Source: Streptomyces ardesiacus (lineage in GTDB: Bacteria; Actinomycetota; Actinomycetes; Streptomycetales; Streptomycetaceae). Taken from it: a stretch of DNA of 64,000 nucleotides. Below, one piece after another: positions 14,694 to 22,138 of this stretch; the stretch's first letter is position 1; every line of letters begins with the position of its first letter. The stretch lies in the NCBI RefSeq assembly GCF_003112575.1, contig NZ_BEWC01000003.1:248001-312000 (forward strand), read 5' to 3'. The position numbers and the translations under genes were made by a program. The notes beneath the pieces were generated by a model, which was not told the DNA's origin, searched no databases, and saw only the letters and a list, made by a program, of their open reading frames with translations.

Positions 14694-15905
14694 GTGTCCG
14701 CTCGTCCCGCCGCCACCCCGTCCCAGCCGAAGAAGCAGCGCGGGCGCGTGCTGTCGGCCGTCGCCGCGCTCGCGGTCCTGGGCGGCGGTCTCGCCGTGAC
14801 CGGCTCCCTGGCCTACGGCGCCCCGGACCGCCCCGGTCACCGCGACGCCGTGCGCCAGGGGGCGAAGGACCTGGTGCGCGAGGACGGTTTCCCCGCCGCG
14901 CTGGCCGCCGTCGAGGGCCGTGACGGGCGTACCCGCGACTACACCGCCGGCAGCGGCGACCTGGAGACCGGCGCGTCCGTGCCGGTCAACGGCCAGGTCA
15001 GGGCGGGCAGCAACACGAAGGCCCTCACCGCGGCGGTGGTGCTCCAACTGGTCGGCGAGGGCAAGGTGGAGCTGGACGAGCCGATCGGGACGTACCTGCC
15101 GGGCCTGGTGCACGGCGACGGCGTGGACGGCAGCCGGATCACCGTGCGGAACCTGCTCCAGCACACCAGCGGCCTGCCCGACTACGTGCCGGCGCTGGGC
15201 ACGGACCCCTTCGAGGTCCGCGACACCTACTACGGCCCGCGTGACCTGGTCGACCTGGCCCTCAGCCGGGAGGCGGCGTTCGAGCCCGGCGCGAAGTGGC
15301 AGTACAGCAACACCAACTACGTCCTGGCGGGTCTGCTCGTGGAGAAGGTCACGGGCCGCCCCTTCGGCGAGGAGCTCACCCGCCGGATCATCCGTCCCCT
15401 CGGCCTGAAGGACACCTACTGGCCGAGCGCCGGCGAGCGCGGCATCCGGGGCGCCCACCCCAAGGGCTACGCCGCCGCCACCCCCGGTGCTCCCCTGGAG
15501 GACATCACCCGCCTCGATCCGTCCCAGGCCTGGTCCGCCGGACAGCTCGTCACCACCCCGCGCGACCTCAACCGCTTCTTCTCGGCCCTGCTCGGCGGCG
15601 AGGTCCTCGGCGCCGCCGAACTGAAGGAGATGAAGACCACGGTCCCGGTGACCGAGAACGCCCCCGCGCCCGGCACCGGTTACGGCCTGGGTCTCTTCCG
15701 CACCCCCCTGTCCTGCGGCGTCGAGCTGTGGGGCCACGGCGGCTCCATCCACGGCTACGAGACCTACGGCGGCGCCACGCAGGACGGCCGCGCGGCCACG
15801 GTGGCGACGACGGCGCTGTCCAGCTCGGTGGCCGCCGACCCGGCCGGCATGACGGCGGCCCACCAGCACGTCTTCGACCTGGTGGACACGGCCGTGTGCG
15901 AGTAG
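14694..15905 (+). CDS. Secreted serine beta-lactamase/D,D-peptidase family hydrolase
   Basis: A 403-residue class C beta-lactamase-fold enzyme with an N-terminal signal segment (about residues 18-41: VLSAVAALAVLGGGLAVTGS, then an A-Y-G-A cleavage region). The three catalytic motifs are present: S106-N-T-K109, Y204-S-N206 and H348-G-G350. The H-G-G form is typical of Streptomyces R61-type D,D-carboxypeptidases and esterases of this fold. GTG 14694 follows GGAGAGGA. It acts outside the cell, probably on peptidoglycan or a related amide/ester. It is divergent from the ADP-ribosylglycohydrolase gene. Confidence 0.9.
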   Translation: MSARPAATPSQPKKQRGRVLSAVAALAVLGGGLAVTGSLAYGAPDRPGHRDAVRQGAKDLVREDGFPAALAAVEGRDGRTRDYTAGSGDLETGASVPVNGQVRAGSNTKALTAAVVLQLVGEGKVELDEPIGTYLPGLVHGDGVDGSRITVRNLLQHTSGLPDYVPALGTDPFEVRDTYYGPRDLVDLALSREAAFEPGAKWQYSNTNYVLAGLLVEKVTGRPFGEELTRRIIRPLGLKDTYWPSAGERGIRGAHPKGYAAATPGAPLEDITRLDPSQAWSAGQLVTTPRDLNRFFSALLGGEVLGAAELKEMKTTVPVTENAPAPGTGYGLGLFRTPLSCGVELWGHGGSIHGYETYGGATQDGRAATVATTALSSSVAADPAGMTAAHQHVFDLVDTAVCE

Positions 15906-16025
15906 CGGCCGTCCGCGGGGCGGCGGACGTCACGGGCCCGGCGCGCACCGCGAGGTGCGGGCCGGGCCCGGCCGTGCGGGGACCCTACGTGCTCGCGGCG
16001 TACACGGCTTCGGAATAGTGCTGCC

Positions 16026-16535
16026 ATGACCAAGATTCCCCGCAACACCGTGTTACTCGCCTCCACCGTGCTCACCGCGGTCCTCGCCCTGTACATCGCC
16101 CTCGTGGCCCTCGGGAACATCACGGACTTCGACAACAACCAGCAGTACGTGCACCACGTCCTCGCCATGGACACCACGTTCAAGGACGACGACCTCATGT
16201 GGCGGGCGATCACGAGCAAGGGTCTCCAGGACACCGCCTACGTGGCGATCATCGTCTGGGAGACCGCGGCGGCGCTCGTGCTGATATGGGCGACCTGGCT
16301 GTGGATACGCGGGCAGCAGGCGCCCGCGCGGCGCTTCACCACGTACGGCACGCTCATGCTGATGCTGCTGTTCGGCGCCGGGTTCCTCGCGATCGGCGGG
16401 GAGTGGTTCGCGATGTGGCAGTCGGAGGACTGGAACGGGCTGGACGCCGCGACGCGGGTGCTGCTGTTCAGCGGCGTCGTGCTGATCGTGGCGCACCTGC
16501 CGTCCGGGGATGCGGAGGCTAGGCGACCACAGTGA
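16026..16535 (+). CDS. DUF2165 small membrane protein with a TTA codon
   Basis: A 169-residue integral membrane protein with four predicted helices; the first (VLLASTVLTAVLALYIALVA) is followed by a periplasmic loop with FDNNQQYVHHVLAMDTTF, matching DUF2165. Codon 10 (16053-16055) is TTA, the rare leucine codon read only by the bldA tRNA in Streptomyces, so translation is probably tied to development. It overlaps the convergent gene at 16519 by 17 nt. Function is unknown. Confidence 0.8.
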   Translation: MTKIPRNTVLLASTVLTAVLALYIALVALGNITDFDNNQQYVHHVLAMDTTFKDDDLMWRAITSKGLQDTAYVAIIVWETAAALVLIWATWLWIRGQQAPARRFTTYGTLMLMLLFGAGFLAIGGEWFAMWQSEDWNGLDAATRVLLFSGVVLIVAHLPSGDAEARRPQ

Positions 16536-17088
16536 CCGTCGTGCCGGACGTGCCGAACTCCCAGAGCGCGTCCCCGTCCGCCTTGGGCAGCCGTATGCCG
16601 CCGGTCTTGGCACCGGCGGCGGCCGGCGGGGGCGAGGCACCGTCCACCGCGTTGGAGAAGGCGACCCAGACGCCGTCGGCCTGGGTGAAGTACATGATCT
16701 GCTCGATCCTGACCCCGTCGGAGCCCGTCGTCGGGTCCTGCCGGCGGGTGCCGACGCTGTACTTGCCGGGGGCGGGGTCGACCGTTCCCGGCCACACCTT
16801 GAAGGACCGCCGGGTGGCGTCGCTGGCGTCGACCAGCCACACCCGGTCCTGGCCCACCGAGTAGACGACGCGCCGCCCGGTGCCGGAGCCCTCCGGCACC
16901 GGGGCCGGCGCGGTCTCCTTGGGCGTGGGGTGCGCGTCCGCCGACGCCGACGGGCGCGGCTTCACCGCCGCGGCGGTGGGGTGGGGTCCCTGGTCGGCCT
17001 GCACGGCCAGGACGGTCACCGCCGCGATCGCCCCCACGGTCAGGCCGGAGACCCACGCCCAGGAGGGAAGTCGGGCTGGCACGGGCAC
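16519..17088 (-). CDS. Membrane-anchored secreted protein of unknown function
   Basis: A 189-residue protein with one N-terminal hydrophobic helix (about residues 12-30), then a Pro/Ala-rich linker (APAPVPEGSGTG) and a compact extracytoplasmic domain containing RVVYSVGQDRVWLVDAS and DGVRIEQIMYFTQADGVWVA. I do not recognise the family. It lies 90 nt upstream of no obvious partner; fbiC follows on the same strand but probably has its own signals. The 3' end overlaps the DUF2165 gene, so the two transcripts are antisense at their ends. Confidence 0.75.
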   Translation of the reverse strand: MPVPARLPSWAWVSGLTVGAIAAVTVLAVQADQGPHPTAAAVKPRPSASADAHPTPKETAPAPVPEGSGTGRRVVYSVGQDRVWLVDASDATRRSFKVWPGTVDPAPGKYSVGTRRQDPTTGSDGVRIEQIMYFTQADGVWVAFSNAVDGASPPPAAAGAKTGGIRLPKADGDALWEFGTSGTTVTVVA

Positions 17089-17178
17089 GCATCTCCTCAG
17101 CTACGAGAACCCCGACACACCGGGGGCCCGATCATCGTACTGCGCGCCCGCCGCGCTCCCGAAGCGCGCGCCCGCGCC

Positions 17179-19785
17179 TCACCGGTCCAGGACCGGCAGC
17201 AGCTTCGGCAGGTGCCCGTCCGACTCCCGCGCCGCCCGCTGCCGCTCCTCGGGGACCGGTCCGTACAGGGTGGTGCGCGGCTTGGCCGGGCGGCCCGCCG
17301 CTTCCGCGACGGCGATCAGGTCCTTGACCGACTTGTACGACCCGTACGACGAGCCCGCCATGCGGGAGATCGTCTCCTCCATGAGGGTGCCGCCCAGGTC
17401 GTTGGCGCCGGAGCGGAGCATCTCCGCCGCGCCCTCCGTGCCCAGTTTGACCCAGCTCGTCTGGATGTTGGGGATGTGCGGGTGCAGGAGGAGCCGGGCC
17501 ATCGCCGTCACCGCGCGGTTGTCCCGCAAGGTGGGGCCGGGCCGGGCGATGCCCGCCAGGTAGACCGGCGCGTTGGTGTGGATGAAGGGGAGCGTCACGA
17601 ACTCCGTGAAGCCGCCCGTGCGCTGCTGGATCCCGGCGAGGGTGCGCAGGTGGCCCAGCCAGTGGCGGGGCTGGTCGACGTGGCCGTACATCATCGTCGA
17701 GCTGGACCGGATGCCCAGGTCGTGCGCCGTCTCGATCACCTCGGTCCAGGTGGCCGCCGGCAGCTTGCCCTTGGTCAGGATCCAGCGGACCTCGTCGTCG
17801 AGGATCTCCGCCGCCGTGCCGGGGACCGAGTCGAGTCCCGCCTCCTTGGCGGCGGTCAGCCACTCGCGGATCGACATGCCGGTGCGGGTCGCGCCGTTGA
17901 CGACCTCCATCGGCGAGAAGGCGTGCACGTGCATGCCGGGGACGCGGGTCTTGACCGCCTGGGCGATGTCGAAGTACGCGGTGCCGGGCAGGTCCGGGTG
18001 GATGCCGCCCTGCATGCAGACCTCCACCGCGCCCACCTCCCACGCCTGCTGGGCGCGGTCGGCGACCTGGTCGAGGGAGAGCGTGTAGGCGTCCGCGTCG
18101 GTGCGGCGCTGGGCGAAGGCGCAGAAGCGGCAGCCGGTGTAGCAGACGTTGGTGAAGTTGATGTTGCGGGTGACGATGTACGTCACGTCGTCGCCGACGA
18201 CGCTCTTGCGGACGTCGTCCGCGACGCCGCACAGGGCGTCCAGGGCCGGGCCGTCGGCGTGCAGCAGGGCGAGCGCCTCGGCGTCCGTCAGCCGCGTCGG
18301 GTCGTCGGCCGCCGTGGCCAGCGCGGCGCGCACGTCGGTGTCGATGCGCTCGGGGGCCATGCCGGGGGCGGCGGCCTCGCGCAGGGCGCCCCAGTCGCCG
18401 TACACCTCGTCGAAGTCGTCGCGGCGGTCCGAGGTGCGTCCCTCGGTGTCGATGGTGGCGTGCAGGTCGGTGCGGCCGCTCGCGGTGAACGCCTCGTCCG
18501 GCTCCTGCCAGGCGTGGCCCTCGACCACCGCGTCCTCGCGCGCCAGACCGGTCTGCGGGTCGGCGAGCGCGGCCACGTGCGGGCGCAGCCGCGGGTCCAG
18601 CCAGGGCTCGCCGCGCCGCACGAACTCCGGGTAGACGCAGAGGCGTTCGCGCAGCTCGAAGCCGGCCGCCCGGGACGTGGCGGCGAGTTCGTCGATCTGC
18701 GGCCAGGGGCGCTCGGGGTTGACGTGGTCGATGGTGAGCGGGGAGACGCCGCCCCAGTCGTCGATGCCCGCGCCGATCAGCCGCTCGTACTCCGCGTCCA
18801 CCAGGTTCGGCGGGGCCTGGAGGCAGGCGGACGGGCCCATGATGTGCCGGGCGACGGCGACCGTGGCGACCAGCTCGTCCAGCTCCGCGTCCGGCATGCC
18901 GCGCATCGCGGTGTCCGGCTTGGCGCGGAAGTTCTGGATGATCAGTTCCTGGATGCCGTGGTAGGCGCGGGAGACGCGGCGCAGCGCGAAGAGGGACTCG
19001 GCCCGCTCCTCGTAGGTCTCGCCGATGCCGATGAGGATGCCGGAGGTGAAGGGGACCGACGAGCGCCCGGCGTCCTCCAGGACGCGCAGCCGTACGGCGG
19101 GTTCCTTGTCCGGGGAGCCGTGGTGCGGGCCGCCGGGCTCGGACCACAGGCGGGTCGCGGTGGTCTCCAGCATCATGCCCATGGACGGCGCGACGGGCTT
19201 GAGGCGCTGGAAGTCCGTCCAGGTCATGACGCCGGGGTTGAGGTGCGGGAGGAGGCCCGTCTCCTCCAGGATGCGGATCGAGACGGCGCGGACGTAGGCG
19301 ATCGTGTCGTCGTACCCGTGCGCGTCCAGCCATTCCCGGGCCTCGGGCCAGCGTTCCTCGGGCTTGTCGCCGAGGGTGATGAGGGCTTCCTTGCAGCCGA
19401 GGGCGGCGCCCTTGCGCGCGATGTCGAGCACCTCGTCCGGCGACATGAACATGCCGTGGCCCGCCCGGCGCAGCTTGCCGGGGACGGTGACGAAGGTGCA
19501 GTAGTGGCACTTGTCCCGGCACAGCCGGGTCAGCGGGACGAAGACGCTCTTGGAGTACGTGATGACGCCGGGCCGTCCGGCGGCCTCCAGGCCCGCGTCC
19601 CGGACCCGGGCGGCGGACGCCGTGAGGGCGTCGAGGTGCTCGCCGCGCGCCTGGAGCAGCACGGCGGCCTCCGCCACGTCGAGGGCGACGCCGTCCCGGG
19701 CGCGTTTGAGGGCGCGACGCAGGGAGTTCTCGGTGGGGCCGGCGGGGTCGGCGGGTCCGGTTCCGGAGGTCGCGGAAGTCGTCAT
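17179..19785 (-). CDS. fbiC: FbiC, FO (7,8-didemethyl-8-hydroxy-5-deazariboflavin) synthase
   Basis: FbiC makes FO, the chromophore of cofactor F420, from a flavin pathway intermediate and tyrosine. The 868-residue protein is the fused actinobacterial form with two radical-SAM halves. The CofG half has Cys89-x3-Cys93-x2-Cys96 ([12 protein letters not shown]); the CofH half has Cys548-x3-Cys552-x2-Cys555 ([12 protein letters not shown]). Both clusters are intact and length is normal. A deazaflavin-type nitroreductase at 21626 is a plausible user of F420. The following steps (fbiA/fbiB) are not in this window. Confidence 0.95.
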   Translation of the reverse strand: MTTSATSGTGPADPAGPTENSLRRALKRARDGVALDVAEAAVLLQARGEHLDALTASAARVRDAGLEAAGRPGVITYSKSVFVPLTRLCRDKCHYCTFVTVPGKLRRAGHGMFMSPDEVLDIARKGAALGCKEALITLGDKPEERWPEAREWLDAHGYDDTIAYVRAVSIRILEETGLLPHLNPGVMTWTDFQRLKPVAPSMGMMLETTATRLWSEPGGPHHGSPDKEPAVRLRVLEDAGRSSVPFTSGILIGIGETYEERAESLFALRRVSRAYHGIQELIIQNFRAKPDTAMRGMPDAELDELVATVAVARHIMGPSACLQAPPNLVDAEYERLIGAGIDDWGGVSPLTIDHVNPERPWPQIDELAATSRAAGFELRERLCVYPEFVRRGEPWLDPRLRPHVAALADPQTGLAREDAVVEGHAWQEPDEAFTASGRTDLHATIDTEGRTSDRRDDFDEVYGDWGALREAAAPGMAPERIDTDVRAALATAADDPTRLTDAEALALLHADGPALDALCGVADDVRKSVVGDDVTYIVTRNINFTNVCYTGCRFCAFAQRRTDADAYTLSLDQVADRAQQAWEVGAVEVCMQGGIHPDLPGTAYFDIAQAVKTRVPGMHVHAFSPMEVVNGATRTGMSIREWLTAAKEAGLDSVPGTAAEILDDEVRWILTKGKLPAATWTEVIETAHDLGIRSSSTMMYGHVDQPRHWLGHLRTLAGIQQRTGGFTEFVTLPFIHTNAPVYLAGIARPGPTLRDNRAVTAMARLLLHPHIPNIQTSWVKLGTEGAAEMLRSGANDLGGTLMEETISRMAGSSYGSYKSVKDLIAVAEAAGRPAKPRTTLYGPVPEERQRAARESDGHLPKLLPVLDR

Positions 19786-19992
19786 CCTTCGAGCATACGA
19801 GCGGCGTGATCAGCGCGGGGGTTCCCTCCCGGCCGCCCCCCGGGCGGTTTCCGGCCCTCCCTGCCGGCTTCCTGCCGCCGCCATGTGCCGACCCCCTTTC
19901 CTTGCCCGGGAGTTCACGGCTCAATACGAGGGTTGCACGCACCACCCCCGCACCACCGACGTCATGTCACTGACGACACTGGGAGCAGCAGC

Positions 19993-21513
19993 ATGTGCGA
20001 GGACGACCACGGGCACGACCCCACCGGAATCGGCAGGCGCGCGGTGTTCGTGACGGGAGCCGCCGCCGCGCTTACCTTGGGAAGCGTGAGCTTCGCCTCG
20101 GCGGCACCCCGGGAACGGCGCACCAGAACCGTGCGCGGCACCCTGCCGCCCGGCGCCCCCGACTTCGTGTATCTCCCGGTCGAAGTCCCCCGGGGCGTGC
20201 GCGAGATCCACGTCGCCTACACCTACGACCGCCCCGCCGTCCCGGCCGGCACCCAGGGCAACGCGCTCGACATCGGCCTCTTCGACGAGCGCGGCACCGA
20301 CCTGGGCGGCCGGGGCTTCCGGGGCTGGTCGGGCGGGGCGCGCACCGAGTTCTTCGTCCGCGCGGACGACGCCACCCCGGGCTACGTCCCGGGGCCGGTG
20401 CGGCCGGGCACCTGGCACATCGCGCTCGGCCCGTACACGGTGGCGCCGCAGGGGCTGTCGTACGAGATCACGGTCACCCTGACCTACGGCGAGCAGGACG
20501 CGGTCCCGCGGCCCGTGTACCCGCCGGAGCGGGCCCGGGGGCGGGGCCGCGCCTGGTACCGGGGCGACTGCCACCTCCACTCCGAGTACTCCGACGGCCG
20601 CTACACCCTCGCGGAGATCGCGGAGCTGGCGCGGGCGGCGGGCCTGGACTTCATCAACTCCTCGGAGCACAACACGCACTCGGCGCACGCGCACTGGGCC
20701 GGTCTGGCCGGGGACGACCTGCTGATCCTGCTCGGCGAGGAGGTGACGACCCGCAACGGCCACGTCGTCGCCCTCGGCACCGAGCCCGGCACCTTCGTCG
20801 ACTGGCGCTACCGGGCCCGCGACAACCGCTTCGGCCGCTTCGCCCGGCAGATCCGCCGCGCCGGCGGCCTGGTCGTCCCGGCCCACCCGCACGCCACCTG
20901 CATCGGCTGCAACTGGAAGTTCGGCTTCGGCGAGGCCGACGCGGTCGAGGTGTGGAACGGCGCCTACACGCCCGACGACGAGGTGGCGCTGGCCGACTGG
21001 GACGGCATGCTGGTCGCCTCGGTGCGCGACGGCGGGCGGGACTGGCTCCCGGCGATGGGCAGCAGCGACTCCCACCGCTCCCCCGACGTGATCGGCCGCC
21101 CGCAGACCGTCGTCCTCGCCGACGACCTGACCCGGGAGGCGATCCAGGAGGGCATCCGGGCCGGGCGGTCGTACGTCGCCGAGTCCGCGAAGGTGGCCCT
21201 GTCCCTCACGGCGTCCGGCGGCCGGGGCGAGCACGCGGGCATCGGCGAGCGGCTGCGCGTGGACCGCGACACCCCGGTCACCGTCCGCCTGGAGGTCACC
21301 GGCGCCCCGCGCTGCACGGTCCGGTTCGTCACCGACCAGGGCGTGCTGTTCACCGGCGACCCCCTGCCGGTGTCGGGCGCGGGCACCGTGGAGTGGCGCA
21401 CCACCGCCTCGTACGCGGCCTACGTCCGGGCGGAGGTGCGGCACGAGACGGCGGCGGGCCCGCTGCCGGGGGCTCTGGCGGCGTTCACCAACCCGGTGTT
21501 CCTGGGACGCTAG
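19993..21513 (+). CDS. Tat-exported PHP-domain phosphoesterase (CehA/McbA type)
   Basis: A 506-residue protein. The N-terminus has a twin-arginine signal (IGRRAVFVTGAAAALTLGSV, then ASAAP). A jelly-roll-like domain (about 35-180) precedes a PHP metallohydrolase: metal ligands are visible in DCHLHSEYSDG, SSEHNTHS, GEEVTTRNGHVV, PAHPHA and SSDSHR. CehA/McbA relatives hydrolyse carbamate esters; others act on phosphoesters, so the substrate is uncertain. Tat export suggests the metal is loaded before secretion. ATG 19993 gives the intact Tat signal; SD is AGCAGCAGC-like and weak. Confidence 0.85.
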   Translation: MCEDDHGHDPTGIGRRAVFVTGAAAALTLGSVSFASAAPRERRTRTVRGTLPPGAPDFVYLPVEVPRGVREIHVAYTYDRPAVPAGTQGNALDIGLFDERGTDLGGRGFRGWSGGARTEFFVRADDATPGYVPGPVRPGTWHIALGPYTVAPQGLSYEITVTLTYGEQDAVPRPVYPPERARGRGRAWYRGDCHLHSEYSDGRYTLAEIAELARAAGLDFINSSEHNTHSAHAHWAGLAGDDLLILLGEEVTTRNGHVVALGTEPGTFVDWRYRARDNRFGRFARQIRRAGGLVVPAHPHATCIGCNWKFGFGEADAVEVWNGAYTPDDEVALADWDGMLVASVRDGGRDWLPAMGSSDSHRSPDVIGRPQTVVLADDLTREAIQEGIRAGRSYVAESAKVALSLTASGGRGEHAGIGERLRVDRDTPVTVRLEVTGAPRCTVRFVTDQGVLFTGDPLPVSGAGTVEWRTTASYAAYVRAEVRHETAAGPLPGALAAFTNPVFLGR

Positions 21514-21625
21514 CGACGGCGGGGGCCCGCCCGCGCCACCGCCCGCCTCCCGGCCCCGTTCTCCCCTCCCCCGCGGGGTTTTCCGGGGACCATGGAGGCA
21601 ACCGAGACAGGAGCGTGACCGACCG

Positions 21626-22045
21626 ATGTCATCCTCGTCCTACTCCGAGACCAAGTACCGCGCCGTCACGGCCTTCCAGCGGCGGCTGAACGCACTCGTG
21701 CGGCGGCTGCCCGGCCAGACCCTGCTGGAGACCACCGGCCGCGTCTCCGGCCGGCCCCGCCGCACCCCGGTGGGCGGCCGCCGCACCGGCGACTCCTTCT
21801 GGCTGGTGTCGGAGTTCGGCGAACGCTCCCAGTACGTGCGCAACATCAAGGCCGACCCGCGGGTCCGGGTCCGGCTGCGGGGCCGCTGGTACCCGGGCAC
21901 GGCCCACCTCCTGCCCGACGACGACCCGCTCGCCCGTCTGCGCCGCCTCCCCCGCTACAACAGCCTCGCGGTACGGGCGATGGGCGTGGGGACGGGTCTG
22001 CTGACGGTACGGGTGGAGCTGGAGGGGCCCGGGACGAAAAGCTGA
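21626..22045 (+). CDS. Deazaflavin (F420)-dependent nitroreductase-family protein
   Basis: A 139-residue split-barrel protein of the DDN family: TLLETTGRVSGRPRRTPVGG, then WLVSEFGERSQYVRNIKADP and RVRLRGRWYPGTAHLLPDDD. Homologues such as mycobacterial Ddn bind F420H2 and reduce quinones or nitro compounds. Its location 1.8 kb from fbiC supports F420 use, although cofactor choice is not visible in the sequence. It lies 93 nt upstream of afsR on the same strand. Confidence 0.85.
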   Translation: MSSSSYSETKYRAVTAFQRRLNALVRRLPGQTLLETTGRVSGRPRRTPVGGRRTGDSFWLVSEFGERSQYVRNIKADPRVRVRLRGRWYPGTAHLLPDDDPLARLRRLPRYNSLAVRAMGVGTGLLTVRVELEGPGTKS

Positions 22046-22138
22046 TGGAGAACCTGTGATCGGCGTCTCCCACGGCTGACGCGGTCGCCATGCACAAGGC
22101 AAACTGGCCTGGTTGCTCAGGATGTCTAGGGGGACGGC

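Noticed and set aside
16510..19809. 1099-codon plus-strand frame over fbiC
   Set aside because: It mirrors fbiC on the opposite strand. fbiC has both radical-SAM clusters; the mirror has no motif.
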